The position numbers and the translations under genes were made by a program. Below, piece by piece: positions 41,891 through 50,973 of a stretch of 64,000 nucleotides of DNA. Positions within the stretch are counted from its first letter, which is position 1. Each line of letters opens with the position of its first letter. The stretch spans positions 1,240,001 through 1,304,000 of the forward strand of contig NC_019966.1 in the NCBI RefSeq assembly GCF_000328565.1, in the 5' to 3' direction. Source of the DNA: Mycobacterium sp. JS623. Lineage in GTDB: Bacteria > Actinomycetota > Actinomycetes > Mycobacteriales > Mycobacteriaceae. The notes beneath the pieces are model-generated. The model made no database searches and was not told where the DNA came from. It saw only the letters and a program-made list of their open reading frames with translations.

Positions 41891-42177
41891 CAGTACACCC
41901 CGGACACCTGGGTCCCGGCGCGTTCGTCGGCGCTCTCATACGCGGCCGCCGACGCGTGCGCCGTGTGACATCCGGCCGTCAAGCGGTCGGCCAGCGTGGT
42001 CACCGAACGTGACGCCTCGCCGGTGGCCTCCGCCAGCGCCGCCACGAAGCGGGCACCGACCGGACCGAGCGTCCCGTCGGGCATCGAGGACAGGGTCGCA
42101 GCGACAGAGGCGAGCTCGGCCGCGTGCTCAGCGTGTGCCGCGCCGAGGGCGCGGATGACATCCGTATCGGCGAACAT
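41890..42177 (-). CDS. Small ESX-associated (type VII secretion target) protein
   Basis: The 95-residue protein ([22 protein letters not shown], ending [11 protein letters not shown]) is helical, Ala-rich and of WXG100-like size. It matches the DUF2580 family of putative type VII secretion substrates. Its TGA overlaps the ATG of the NlpC/P60 gene (TGATG), so the two are co-translated. Co-occurrence of such a protein with a C40 hydrolase suggests that both are exported. Confidence 0.7.
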   Translation of the reverse strand: MFADTDVIRALGAAHAEHAAELASVAATLSSMPDGTLGPVGARFVAALAEATGEASRSVTTLADRLTAGCHTAHASAAAYESADERAGTQVSGVY

Positions 42178-42226
42178 GGGTGTTAGGACGGCCGCGGCGG
42201 CCGTTCGGTTCCACTACTGTCGGCGC

Positions 42227-42850
42227 ATGGATGTGCGCGTCGTCGACCACCCGCTGGCCGCCGCACGGCTGACCACCCTGCGCGACGAGCGCACCGACAA
42301 CGCGGCGTTCCGTGCCGCGCTACGAGACCTGACGCTGATGCTCGTGTACGAGGCGACGCGCGATATCGCCTGCGAAACCATCCCGGTGCGAACGCCGCTG
42401 GCGGAGACCACAGGATGCCGGTTGGCCAATCCGCCGCTGCTGGTGCCTGTGCTTCGCGCTGGTCTGGGCATGGTCGATCAGGCGCACGCGTTGATTCCGG
42501 AGGCGCGCGTCGGTTTCGTCGGGGTGGCGCGTGACGAGGAAACCCACGAGCCCACACCGTATTTGGAGTCGCTGCCCGATGACTTGAGCACACACCCCGT
42601 GATGGTGCTTGACCCAATGCTGGCCACCGGCGGCTCGATGGCGCACACCATAGGCCTGCTGCACTCGCGCAACGCCGCCGATATCACGGCCATCTGCGTC
42701 GTCTGTGCGCCCGAAGGCATTGCGGCGCTGGAGAAAATCGCGCCGAACCTGCGCCTGTTCACCGCCACGGTCGATGAGCGGCTCAACGACATCGCCTATA
42801 TCGTGCCGGGTCTCGGCGACGCCGGTGATCGGCAGTTCGGCCCGCATTAG
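42227..42850 (+). CDS. upp: Uracil phosphoribosyltransferase
   Basis: From ATG 42227 ([20 protein letters not shown]) the product is 207 residues, normal for Upp. It makes UMP from uracil and PRPP in pyrimidine salvage. Visible motifs are [10 protein letters not shown], the PRPP loop [11 protein letters not shown] (about 125-135) and the C-terminal [15 protein letters not shown]. It converges on pmmB, and the stop codons overlap by 4 bases. The arrangement is the M. tuberculosis Rv3309c-Rv3308 pair. Confidence 0.95.
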   Translation: MDVRVVDHPLAAARLTTLRDERTDNAAFRAALRDLTLMLVYEATRDIACETIPVRTPLAETTGCRLANPPLLVPVLRAGLGMVDQAHALIPEARVGFVGVARDEETHEPTPYLESLPDDLSTHPVMVLDPMLATGGSMAHTIGLLHSRNAADITAICVVCAPEGIAALEKIAPNLRLFTATVDERLNDIAYIVPGLGDAGDRQFGPH

Positions 42851-44502
42851 AACTGCTGCGCGACGGACACCAGCTCGTCCTGGATCGCCCGTGCCCTGGC
42901 GCGCGTCTCCTCGAGGCCGCTCGCATGCGCACATCGAACCTCGATGTAGCACTTGACTTTTGGCTCGGTGCCCGATGGCCTGACCACCATCCTCACCCAG
43001 TTCTCACCGCTACCGCCGAACATCACCAGCGCATCGCTGCGCAGGTGTCCCGGCGCATGGAGCAAGTCGGTCGCCGTCACCTCGAAGCCGGCCAATCGAT
43101 CCGGCGGTGTCGCGCGAAGCCGGGCCATCACCGCTTCGGCCTCGTCGACGTCCGCCACCCGTCGCGATACTGCTGTGGTGGTGTGCACCCCGTGGCGCCG
43201 GGCTAGCTCATCGAGTGCGTCAAGCACTGTTCGGCCCTGATCCCGCAGCGCGGCAACAAGATCGCAGACCAACACCATCGCGCTGATGCCATCCTTGTCG
43301 CGGACCGCGGCCGGGTCGACGCAGTGACCGATCGCCTCTTCGTAGGCATAGACGAGCGTGCAGCCGGCCAAGTCGACATCGGCTCTCGCCAACCACTTGA
43401 ATCCGGTCAGGGTCTCGATGTGCCTTGCGCCGTGGTCCTTGGCGATAGTGGCCAGCATGCGCGACGACACCACGGAGCTGGCCACCGCAATGCCTTCCGA
43501 GACGGGACCGGGATCGATTTGCGAGAGAATGTAATCGCCTAGCAGCCAACCAGTTTCGTCCCCCGAGAGCATGCGCCAACCCTGCGCGGTCGGTATCCCC
43601 ACAGCACATCGGTCGGCGTCGGGGTCAAGCGCGATTGCGACCTCGGCGTCGACCTCTGCTGCCAGCCTCAGCAGGGCGTCGACAGCGCCGGGCTCCTCCG
43701 GATTCGGGAAGGCGACGGTGGGAAAGTCGGGATCGGGTGCGAATTGGTCTTCGACGACGTGGATGTCGCGAAAGCCAGCGTGCACCAGCGCGTCCATCGC
43801 GAACTCGCCGCCGACGCCGTGCAGCGGCGTCAACGCCACCCGCACAGACCCGTGAGTGTGCCGGACGTGCGCGGTGCGGTCGATGTAGTGCTGAACCGCG
43901 TCAACACCTGACGGCGTGACATGTCCACGGGGAATCTCGTCGGCATGCGGCGCTACCGCGACGGCCCGTTCGATCTCTTCATCGATCGGCGGAACGATCG
44001 GAAACCCGCCGTCGAAATACACCTTGTAGCCGTTGTCCGAGGACGGGTTGTGCGAGGCGGTGATCTGGATGCCCGCGGCCGCGCGGTTGTGACGCACGGC
44101 GAACGCCACCACCGGTGTAGGCACCGCGACGAACATCAACGTCACTACAAAGCCCTCGGCGGCAAGGACTTCCGCTGCGGCGAGGGCGAAGTCCTCGGAT
44201 CCGTGGCGCGTGTCCCGCCCCACTACCACCGGCTTGCCGGCCATGCCGTGATCCTTGAGCACCTTGGCGACCGCCCACGTGGTCCGCAGAACGACGGCCA
44301 GGTTCATTCCGCTCGGCCCGCCACGCAGCGGCCCGCGCAAGCCCGCAGTTCCGAACCTCAGCGACTGGGCAAAGCGCTCCTCGAGCTCCTCTTCGCTGAG
44401 CGCCGCCAGCTCCGCCGCGGTCTGGGGATCAGGGTCGTGAGAGATCCACTCCTGCGCGACCGACGGCGGCACCATACTCGCCTGGCGCGGCGACGAAGTC
44501 AT
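42847..44502 (-). CDS. pmmB: Phosphomannomutase/phosphoglucomutase (PmmB-type)
   Basis: This 551-residue protein of the alpha-D-phosphohexomutase family moves phosphate between C1 and C6 of hexose phosphates. Motifs are GTAGLRG (about 53), the phosphoserine loop [14 protein letters not shown] (about 145-158), metal loop [10 protein letters not shown] (about 290-300) and the sugar and phosphate sites TGFKWLA and [12 protein letters not shown]. Position and length match M. tuberculosis PmmB (Rv3308). The start overlaps the stop of the MarR gene by 4 bases, so they form an operon. Confidence 0.93.
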   Translation of the reverse strand: MTSSPRQASMVPPSVAQEWISHDPDPQTAAELAALSEEELEERFAQSLRFGTAGLRGPLRGGPSGMNLAVVLRTTWAVAKVLKDHGMAGKPVVVGRDTRHGSEDFALAAAEVLAAEGFVVTLMFVAVPTPVVAFAVRHNRAAAGIQITASHNPSSDNGYKVYFDGGFPIVPPIDEEIERAVAVAPHADEIPRGHVTPSGVDAVQHYIDRTAHVRHTHGSVRVALTPLHGVGGEFAMDALVHAGFRDIHVVEDQFAPDPDFPTVAFPNPEEPGAVDALLRLAAEVDAEVAIALDPDADRCAVGIPTAQGWRMLSGDETGWLLGDYILSQIDPGPVSEGIAVASSVVSSRMLATIAKDHGARHIETLTGFKWLARADVDLAGCTLVYAYEEAIGHCVDPAAVRDKDGISAMVLVCDLVAALRDQGRTVLDALDELARRHGVHTTTAVSRRVADVDEAEAVMARLRATPPDRLAGFEVTATDLLHAPGHLRSDALVMFGGSGENWVRMVVRPSGTEPKVKCYIEVRCAHASGLEETRARARAIQDELVSVAQQF

Positions 44503-44951
44503 AGCGCCAGTGTGCCCGCTTTCGCGTCGAAGTAAGCCAGCTTGCGGAGCACGGGGGCCACGAGCATCAGCAGGTCGAATTCCAACGATGTCAGGTTGTC
44601 GCGCATGGTCGCGTGTAACCAGGCATCTCGTTCGGCGCGGTCGGCGTCCAGCAGCGCGGTACCGGCGTCCGTGAGCTCGATGAGCTGGCGCCGCCGATCC
44701 GCTTCGTCGGGTCGACGCACGACGAGGTCGCGGCTAACCAGTTCGTTGATGCTGTCGGTCAGTGACTGCACCCGTACGTGCAATAGGTTCGCGAGTTCGG
44801 CCGGAGTGGTGACTGCGGCACGGCTGATCTCACTGAGCAGCTCCATCTGGCTCAACGTCAGGCCGTGGTCGGGTCGGCGCCTGCGCATCTGCCTTGCCAC
44901 CGCCATGATCGATTCCCGCAGTTCGGTTGCTGGGGAGTCAATGCGCGTCAT
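44499..44951 (-). CDS. MarR-family regulator
   Basis: From ATG 44951 (MTRIDSPATELRESIMA) the product is 150 residues. The winged helix is clear: LTLSQMELLSEISRAAVTTPAELANLLHVRVQSLTDSINELVSRDLVVRRPDEADRRRQLIELT. The upstream extension to 45014 would run through a perfect palindrome, so I reject it. It is transcribed with pmmB and diverges from an AbrB-type membrane protein gene. The palindrome at 44954-44969 is probably its operator. Confidence 0.88.
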   Translation of the reverse strand: MTRIDSPATELRESIMAVARQMRRRRPDHGLTLSQMELLSEISRAAVTTPAELANLLHVRVQSLTDSINELVSRDLVVRRPDEADRRRQLIELTDAGTALLDADRAERDAWLHATMRDNLTSLEFDLLMLVAPVLRKLAYFDAKAGTLAL

Positions 44952-44953
44952 AA

Positions 44954-44969
44954 CCAAGGTATACCTTGG
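44954..44969. promoter_or_regulatory. Perfect 16-bp palindrome, probable MarR operator
   Basis: CCAAGGTATACCTTGG is a perfect palindrome ending 2 bases before the marR start codon. Its centre TATACC could double as a -10 box, in which case the marR transcript would be leaderless. Size and symmetry suit a MarR dimer and suggest autorepression, possibly also of the divergent gene. Confidence 0.6.
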
Positions 44970-45041
44970 CAAATTCTGTATGTCACGCGTATCACTGCAT
45001 GTTGCGTCGGCCACAATAGCAAGGGCATACTTGTAATCAAT

Positions 45042-46163
45042 ATGGGGTGGATGCGACGGATGCTCAGGTGGGCCTCGCTGATAGCAGTGACCGTCGCTGT
45101 GACGGTCCCGCTCACCCGCGTCGATGTGCCGTCGGCCGCACTGTTCGCCGCACTCGCTGTCGGGGTCGTGCTTGCGCTGGCGTCACTGGCGCCCGCCCGG
45201 ATACCGCGGAGGGCCGGGGTGGCCGCGCAGGGCGTGCTGGGTGTCTACATCGGGACGATGGTCCACCAGCACTCTGTCGGGGCGCTGGGAAACGACTGGC
45301 CGATCGTGGTGGCGATCGCCGTCGCCACCCTGCTGCTCAGCATCGTCGCCGGGGCGTTGCTCGGCTTGCACCGTGACGTCAGCCCGCTGACCGGATCGCT
45401 GGCACTGGTGGCCGGCGGCGCATCGGGCTTGGTGGCGATCGCCCGTGAACTCGGCGGTGACGACCGCGTCGTCTCCGTCGTGCAGTACCTGCGCGTCGCC
45501 CTGGTGACCGCGTCGATGCCCGTCGTGGTGACGCTCGTCTATCACGCCGACAAGTCACGCGGCGTCGCTTCAGTGGCTGAAACAGATTCAGCCCCTTGGT
45601 ATTTGAGTGTCAGCATGCTGATTGTGCTGGTGTTTGTCGGCGCGATGGTCGGCAAGTTGATCCGGCTGCCGGGTGCGGGACTGCTCGGGCCGATGGCGTT
45701 GACCGTCGCACTGGAACTGTCCGGGCTGTCGTTTGGCCTGGCCGTGCCGATGGTGCTCGTGCAGGTCGGCTACATGGTGATCGGTTGGCAGGCGGGGCTG
45801 GCATTCACCGCCGAGTCGCTGCGCGCCATCGGTCGCATGCTGCCCGCCGCAATCGGCCTGATCGTCGCGCTCGGCGTCGCGACAGCCGGCCTCGGTGTGC
45901 TGTTGGCGCGCTTCACCGGGCTGACACCGCTGGAGGGTTACCTCGCCACCAGTCCCGGCGGCGTGTATGCAGTGCTCGCGACCGCCGCCGAAACCGGCTC
46001 AAACGTCACGTTCATCATCGCTGCGCAGGTGGTGCGCATCCTTCTGATGTTGTTCGCCGCGCCGCTGATGGCGCGCAGCGTGGTGTGGATGAGTAAGCGG
46101 TTCGGACGTCAGACCCGCGCGATCACCGCGCCGAGCAGGGAGCCCATCCGCGTCGCGGACTGA
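45042..46163 (+). CDS. AbrB-family (PF05145) membrane protein
   Basis: From ATG 45042 ([18 protein letters not shown]) the protein has 373 residues and about ten membrane helices in two similar halves: [17 protein letters not shown] with [23 protein letters not shown], and [28 protein letters not shown] with [19 protein letters not shown]. These repeated PGG/AGG texts define the AbrB family, once annotated as ammonia monooxygenase. It is probably a transporter of unknown substrate. It diverges from marR, which may regulate it. The last 55 bases overlap the end of the convergent purine nucleoside phosphorylase gene. Confidence 0.8.
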   Translation: MGWMRRMLRWASLIAVTVAVTVPLTRVDVPSAALFAALAVGVVLALASLAPARIPRRAGVAAQGVLGVYIGTMVHQHSVGALGNDWPIVVAIAVATLLLSIVAGALLGLHRDVSPLTGSLALVAGGASGLVAIARELGGDDRVVSVVQYLRVALVTASMPVVVTLVYHADKSRGVASVAETDSAPWYLSVSMLIVLVFVGAMVGKLIRLPGAGLLGPMALTVALELSGLSFGLAVPMVLVQVGYMVIGWQAGLAFTAESLRAIGRMLPAAIGLIVALGVATAGLGVLLARFTGLTPLEGYLATSPGGVYAVLATAAETGSNVTFIIAAQVVRILLMLFAAPLMARSVVWMSKRFGRQTRAITAPSREPIRVAD

Positions 46164-46903
46164 CGGCCCGCCTCGAGTACTTCGTCGTGGCTCAGCGGCT
46201 GGCCCGTCATGCCGGCCGCCAGGTTCGTCACCAGCGACACCGCCAGCACCTGCGCACCCGCGGCGCGGGCCGCGATGGTTTCGTGCACGGTGGACATGCC
46301 GACCAGGTCCGCCCCGAGTGTGCGCAGCATCCGGATCTCGGCAGGCGTCTCATAATGCGGTCCCGGCAGGCACGCGTAGACGCCCTCGGCCAGTGTCGGA
46401 TCAATTTCGCGAGCCAGGGTCCGCAGCCGCGACGAGTACGCGTCGGTCAAGTCCGCGAATTGCGCCCCGACCAAGGGGGACCGCGCGGTGAGGTTGAGGT
46501 GGTCGCTGATCAGGACGGGCTGGCCGACGGTGTAGTCGGTACGCAGTCCGCCCGCCGCGTTGGTCAGTAAGACGGTGCCGACGCCCGCGGCGCACGCAGC
46601 GCGCACCGGATGCACGACATGGCGCAAGTCGTGTCCCTCGTAGGCGTGGATGCGGCCGACGAAAACCAATACCCGGTGGGGGCCGACGTGCAGCGACAGC
46701 ACCTCTCCGCCATGCCCCTCGGCCGTCGGTGCGACGAACCCCGGCAGCTCGGCCATCGGCACCACGGCCACCGGATCGCCCAGTTGCGCCACGGCCGGCG
46801 CCCAGCCCGAACCGAGGATGACGGCGACGTCATGCGCGTCGACGCCGGTGCGCTCGTCAATGGCGCGCGCCGCTTCCTGCGCAGCCGCTGCCGGGCTTGT
46901 CAC
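46109..46903 (-). CDS. deoD: Purine nucleoside phosphorylase
   Basis: From GTG 46903 the product is 264 residues, matching M. tuberculosis Rv3307 (deoD/punA). It cleaves purine ribosides with phosphate in salvage. Motifs: VILGSGWAP (about 30-38), [20 protein letters not shown] (about 115), [15 protein letters not shown] (about 185-199) and [15 protein letters not shown]. The frame stays open far upstream (to 48124) because it is antisense to amiB1; that part is not coding. It is next to upp-pmmB, consistent with a nucleotide-salvage cluster. Confidence 0.92.
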   Translation of the reverse strand: MTSPAAAAQEAARAIDERTGVDAHDVAVILGSGWAPAVAQLGDPVAVVPMAELPGFVAPTAEGHGGEVLSLHVGPHRVLVFVGRIHAYEGHDLRHVVHPVRAACAAGVGTVLLTNAAGGLRTDYTVGQPVLISDHLNLTARSPLVGAQFADLTDAYSSRLRTLAREIDPTLAEGVYACLPGPHYETPAEIRMLRTLGADLVGMSTVHETIAARAAGAQVLAVSLVTNLAAGMTGQPLSHDEVLEAGRQSATRMGSLLGAVIARV

Positions 46904-46960
46904 GGTTTGCGAGCTTAGCCGTCGACCAGCTAGTCGTCGGGACAGTGAGATACTGCTGAG

Positions 46961-48142
46961 ATGCCCACCGCCACCGCGTCGATAAGCGTCGAAGACGCCG
47001 TCAAGCGACGCAGCGGCGATCTGGTGGAGCTGTCGCACTCGATTCACGCCGAGCCGGAACTCGCCTTCGCCGAACACCGCAGCTGCGCCAAGACGCAAAC
47101 ATTGGTCGCCGAGCGCGGATTCCAGATCACCGCGTCGGCCGGCGGCTTGGACACCGCGTTTCGCGCCGACTTCGGCAGTGGGCCACTTGTCGTCGGCATC
47201 TGCGCCGAGTACGACGCACTGCCCGACATCGGACATGCCTGCGGTCACAACATCATCGCCGCTTCGGCTGTCGGAACGGCGCTGGCGTTGGCGGAGGTGG
47301 CCGACGAGCTGGGCCTGACCGTGGCGCTGATCGGTACTCCCGCCGAAGAGGCCGGTGGCGGAAAAGCGTTGCTGCTCAAGGCCGGAACGTTCGACGACAT
47401 CGCGGCGACGGTGATGCTGCATCCCGGTCCCATCGATATTGCGGCCGCGCGCTCGTTGGCGCTGTCTGAGCTGACGGTGCGCTACACCGGCAAGGAATCG
47501 CATGCCGCCGTCGCGCCGTATCTTGGCGTCAATGCCGCCGACGCGGTCACCGTCGCGCAGGTGGCCATCGGTCTGCTGAGACAGCATCTGGTGCCGGGCC
47601 AGATGATGCACGGCATCGTCACCGACGGCGGGCAGGCCACCAACGTCATTCCCGCGCGGGCCGAGCTGCTCTACACGATGCGCGCCGTGAACTCCGAGTC
47701 GCTGCACGACCTCGAGGACAAGATGGCCGGCTGCTTCGCGGCGGGTTCCGTCGGGACTGGCTGCACGCACACCGTGACCGAGACGGCGCCCGCGTATGCG
47801 GAGTTGGCGCCCGACCCGTGGCTGTCTTCGGTGTTCCGGGACGAGATGGTGCGGATGGGTCGCAACCCGGTGGCCGAGAACGTCGAGCACACGCTGCCGC
47901 TGGGCAGCACCGACATGGGCAACGTCACACAGGTGATGCCCGGCATCCACCCGATCGTCGGCGTCGAGGCCGGTGGCGCGTCCATTCACCAGCCGGCGTT
48001 CACCGCGGCCGCGGCGGGGCCGAGTGCCGATAAGGCTGTGATCGAGGGCGCGATCATGCTCGCCAGGACCGTCGTCAGCCTGGCCGAAACACCTGCTGAG
48101 CGGGAGCGGGTGCTGGAATTGCACGCGAGGCGGGCGTCATGA
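46961..48142 (+). CDS. amiB1: M20 amidohydrolase AmiB-type
   Basis: This 393-residue protein starts [19 protein letters not shown]20 peptidase features: [14 protein letters not shown], metal site GHACGHN (about 90), [13 protein letters not shown] with catalytic and metal-binding Glu pair (about 128), the dimerisation lid with [17 protein letters not shown], and [11 protein letters not shown]. The family hydrolyses N-acyl amino acids or peptides. Order and length match Rv3306c. The next gene, amiA1, overlaps by 4 bases (ATGA). Natural substrate not known. Confidence 0.9.
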   Translation: MPTATASISVEDAVKRRSGDLVELSHSIHAEPELAFAEHRSCAKTQTLVAERGFQITASAGGLDTAFRADFGSGPLVVGICAEYDALPDIGHACGHNIIAASAVGTALALAEVADELGLTVALIGTPAEEAGGGKALLLKAGTFDDIAATVMLHPGPIDIAAARSLALSELTVRYTGKESHAAVAPYLGVNAADAVTVAQVAIGLLRQHLVPGQMMHGIVTDGGQATNVIPARAELLYTMRAVNSESLHDLEDKMAGCFAAGSVGTGCTHTVTETAPAYAELAPDPWLSSVFRDEMVRMGRNPVAENVEHTLPLGSTDMGNVTQVMPGIHPIVGVEAGGASIHQPAFTAAAAGPSADKAVIEGAIMLARTVVSLAETPAERERVLELHARRAS

Positions 48143-49308
48143 GCCTGCCCGAAGCCACCGAACTGTGGCTGGATGCCCACTACGACGACATGGTCGCGTG
48201 GCGCAGGCACATTCACGCGCATCCGGAGCTGGGCCGTCAGGAATTTGCGACCACTCAATTCGTCGCGTCGCATCTGGCGGACGCGGGCCTCAACCCGAAG
48301 GTGCTGCCCGGCGGTACGGGGCTGACCTGTGACTTCGGGCCGGAGCACGGGCCACGGATCGCGTTGCGGGCCGATATGGATGCGCTGCCGATGGCCGAGC
48401 GCACGGGTGCGCCGTATGCGTCGGTGGTGCCCAACGTCGCGCACGCCTGCGGCCACGACGCGCACACCGCGGTCCTGCTGGGCGCGGCGCTGGCGCTGGC
48501 GTCTGTGCCCGAGCTGCCGGTCGGCGTGCGGCTGATCTTCCAGGCGGCCGAGGAGCTGATGCCGGGCGGTGCGATCGACGCGATCGCGGCCGGTGCGCTG
48601 ACCGGGGTGTCGCGTATCTTCGCGCTGCATTGCGACCCGCGGCTGCCGGTCGGCAAGGTCGCGGTGCGGCCGGGCCCGATCACGTCGGCGGCCGATCAAC
48701 TCGAGGTGACGCTGCAGTCCCATGGCGGGCACACGTCGCGACCGCACCTGACCGGAGACCTGGTGTACGGGCTCGGCACGCTCATCACCGGTGTGCCCGG
48801 AGTGCTGTCGCGCCGCATCGACCCGCGCAACGGAACGGTGATGGTGTGGGGCGCAGTGAATGCGGGCGTGGCCGCCAACGCGATCCCGCAGACCGGCACG
48901 CTGGCCGGCACCATCCGCACTGCCAGCCGCGATACCTGGGATTCGCTGGAATCGATTGTGCGCGAGACTGTTTCGTCGCTAATGGCCCCGCTGGGCATCG
49001 AGCACAGCCTGCTCTACCGCCGCGGGGTGCCGCCGGTGGTCAACGAGGAGATCTCGACACGCATCCTCACCCACGCGATCGAGGAGGTCGGCTCCGACGT
49101 GCTGTGCGACACTCGCCAGTCCGGCGGTGGCGAGGACTTCTCGTGGTATCTCGAGGAGGTGCCCGGCGCGATGGCGCGGCTCGGTGTGTGGTCGGGCCGC
49201 GGTCCGCAGCTCGACCTCCATCAGCCCACGTTCGATCTCGACGAGCGGTCGCTGGCGGTGGGGGTTCGCGTGCTCGTCAACATCATCGACCAAGCCGCCG
49301 TTTTTTAA
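48139..49308 (+). CDS. amiA1: M20 amidohydrolase AmiA-type
   Basis: This 389-residue paralogue of the upstream gene contains RRHIHAHPELGRQE (about 18-31), RADMDALPM, HACGHDAHTAVLLG (about 102-115), FQAAEELMPGGA (about 135) and CDTRQSGGGEDFSWYL (about 322-337), all standard for M20 hippurate or N-acyl amino acid hydrolases. It corresponds to Rv3305c. It starts with ATGA overlap, so it is translated together with amiB1. Substrate unproven. Confidence 0.9.
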   Translation: MSLPEATELWLDAHYDDMVAWRRHIHAHPELGRQEFATTQFVASHLADAGLNPKVLPGGTGLTCDFGPEHGPRIALRADMDALPMAERTGAPYASVVPNVAHACGHDAHTAVLLGAALALASVPELPVGVRLIFQAAEELMPGGAIDAIAAGALTGVSRIFALHCDPRLPVGKVAVRPGPITSAADQLEVTLQSHGGHTSRPHLTGDLVYGLGTLITGVPGVLSRRIDPRNGTVMVWGAVNAGVAANAIPQTGTLAGTIRTASRDTWDSLESIVRETVSSLMAPLGIEHSLLYRRGVPPVVNEEISTRILTHAIEEVGSDVLCDTRQSGGGEDFSWYLEEVPGAMARLGVWSGRGPQLDLHQPTFDLDERSLAVGVRVLVNIIDQAAVF

Positions 49309-49314
49309 TCACCG

Positions 49315-49372
49315 CGAGCGACCGTGTCGGTACACGACACGCCGCCGTGTGCTGGCAATCCGCGGTCGCTCG
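49315..49372. repeat. 58-bp inverted repeat, left copy
   Basis: CGAGCGACCG (49315-49324) and CGGTCGCTCG (49363-49372) pair with each other, so the unit can fold on itself. The whole 58-bp unit is also an inverted copy (48 of 58 identical) of 50327-50384. The two copies flank the AbiEi/DUF559 gene. Confidence 0.8.
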
Positions 49373-49441
49373 GCAGTGGTTATCCACAGGCTCGCCGTGA
49401 GCGTCTACCGTTGCGTCGATGCGCCAGTGACTATCTGAGGC

Positions 49442-50329
49442 ATGCATCCAGAGCTCGAGGCCCTCTTTGACCGTCAACGTGGGATAGCGAGCAGTGGCCA
49501 AATATTGAACTACCTGACGAGACGCGGCTTTGAGGCGCAGGTGAATTACGGTGTGCTGGAACGGTTGTGGCCAGGCATCTACTGTCGCGGCGAGGCTGAT
49601 GACTTTGCGCGATTGCGTGGCTTGGACTTCTCCTGCGGCACCGAGGTCGCGGTCTGCCTGGGCACTGCGGCCGCGCTGCACGGATTCGACACGGAAGAGC
49701 CGCGCGATCTTCACGTACTCAGTCCGCCAGGATCTCGACTGCGCTCAACGGACGGACTAGTTGTGCATCGGCGCGACGGCGCGCCGCTCGTCAAGGTGGG
49801 TGAACGCCTGGCCACGGCGCCCGCCTGGACGGCAGTCGAAGTCGCTCGCAGCCTCCGGAGGCCTCGTGCCTTGGCGACGTTGGACGCGGCGCTACGCAGC
49901 GGAACCTGTCGGCGGGTCGAATTGTGGCGTTCGGCCGCACAACAGTCGGGACGGCGTGGAATCGTCGCGGTCCGCGACCTGATTCCGCTGGCCGATGGCC
50001 TAGCTGAATCGCCGATGGAGAGCGAGGCGCGACTTGCCATGATTGACGGAGGTTTACCGACGCCGGTACTGCAATACGAGCTCATCGATGGCAATGGTGA
50101 GCACCGACGCGTTGATTTTGCGTGGCCTGAAGAACGCGTGGCAGTGGAATACGAGGGGGTCGACTTTCACAGCGGCCCCGACGCAATGCGCAGCGACCGC
50201 AGGCGTCAAGGAGCTCTGCTGGACATCCGGTGGACCGTCATCCCGATCGTGTTCGAAGACGTTAGATACCGGGCATGGGAGTTCGTTGGGCGGATCGACA
50301 GGCAACTACGCGTCGCTCGTGCAGCGTGA
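49442..50329 (+). CDS. AbiEi-like / DUF559 nuclease-fold protein
   Basis: The N-terminal part of this 295-residue protein (GIASSGQILNYLTRRGFEAQV, LWPGIYCRG, AALHGFD) resembles the winged-helix and AbiEi antitoxin region. The C-terminal part has RRVDFAWPEERVAVEYEGVDFH, a D...ExE pattern of DUF559/Vsr-like nuclease folds. Such genes are numerous in mycobacterial chromosomes, usually without an AbiEii partner, and none is present here. The gene is bracketed by 58-bp inverted repeats, suggesting that it moves or is maintained together with them. Its role is unknown; an orphan endonuclease is likely. Confidence 0.75.
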   Translation: MHPELEALFDRQRGIASSGQILNYLTRRGFEAQVNYGVLERLWPGIYCRGEADDFARLRGLDFSCGTEVAVCLGTAAALHGFDTEEPRDLHVLSPPGSRLRSTDGLVVHRRDGAPLVKVGERLATAPAWTAVEVARSLRRPRALATLDAALRSGTCRRVELWRSAAQQSGRRGIVAVRDLIPLADGLAESPMESEARLAMIDGGLPTPVLQYELIDGNGEHRRVDFAWPEERVAVEYEGVDFHSGPDAMRSDRRRQGALLDIRWTVIPIVFEDVRYRAWEFVGRIDRQLRVARAA

Positions 50330-50384
50330 GTGACCGCAAATTGCCAACAAACACCGGCGTGTCGCGTACAGACACGGTCGCTCG
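50327..50384. repeat. 58-bp inverted repeat, right copy
   Basis: Begins within the last codon and stop of the AbiEi/DUF559 gene (TGAGTGACCG at 50327-50336) and ends CGGTCGCTCG (50375-50384). It is the inverted counterpart of 49315-49372 with 10 mismatches and no gaps. Confidence 0.8.
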
Positions 50385-50394
50385 GCGTAGAAAG

Positions 50395-50871
50395 TTACGA
50401 CGTGCCCGGCCCGATGTTGCGCGCCGGGCGGGTCCGCAGATCGTGGACGTATTCCGCTGGCGCACCGGCGATTTCGGCGGCATCAGCCATAACGCCGAGG
50501 TAGCGCGCCGACGGGATGCCACCCTCCCACGCGTCCACGACGTACAGCCATGCGAGCACAGGATCGGTCGTCGTGTCCGACGACGTGCGCTCTACCCGAC
50601 ATCGGATCTTCTTGTGGATGCCGAGTTCTGAGCCTTCCCAGCGGTCGAGGTTTTTCTCGTCTTCTCGAGTCATGTCATAGAGCACTACGAAGACCTTCGA
50701 ATCCGGATCCTGTACGACGGTGGCCAGTGCGCCGTCCCAACCGATGTCCTCGCCACCGAATGTCAGCCGCCAGCCGTGCAGCCACCCCGTTCCCGCCATC
50801 GGTGAATGGGGAGCGCGCTCCTGCATCTGCTCCGGATGCATGTTCGATCCGTACGCGGCGTATAGCGGCAC
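50395..50871 (-). CDS. Gamma-glutamylcyclotransferase-fold protein (Rv3304-like)
   Basis: From GTG 50871 (MPLYAAYGSNMHPEQMQER) the product is 158 residues. YAAYGSN is the substrate loop of the gamma-glutamylcyclotransferase-like fold, followed by WRLTFGGEDIG and VVLYDMTREDEKNLDRWEG with acidic residues near the expected catalytic Glu. It corresponds to Rv3304. The real substrate is unknown; members of this fold act on gamma-glutamyl or related amides. It diverges from lpdA. Confidence 0.8.
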   Translation of the reverse strand: MPLYAAYGSNMHPEQMQERAPHSPMAGTGWLHGWRLTFGGEDIGWDGALATVVQDPDSKVFVVLYDMTREDEKNLDRWEGSELGIHKKIRCRVERTSSDTTTDPVLAWLYVVDAWEGGIPSARYLGVMADAAEIAGAPAEYVHDLRTRPARNIGPGTS

Positions 50872-50973
50872 GGGGGAAAGCCTAAGGCTTCGCTGACCGG
50901 ATTCGGAGGGCCGGGCCGATGCGACACGGGAATCGGGTGCGCGATCAACGCCACGCTTGGCTAGGTTTGTGCC

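Noticed and set aside
46904..48124. Long minus-strand extension of the phosphorylase frame, about 400 codons
   Set aside because: It is antisense to amiB1, His/Arg/Gly-rich, and not protein-like. The phosphorylase motifs begin only after GTG 46903.
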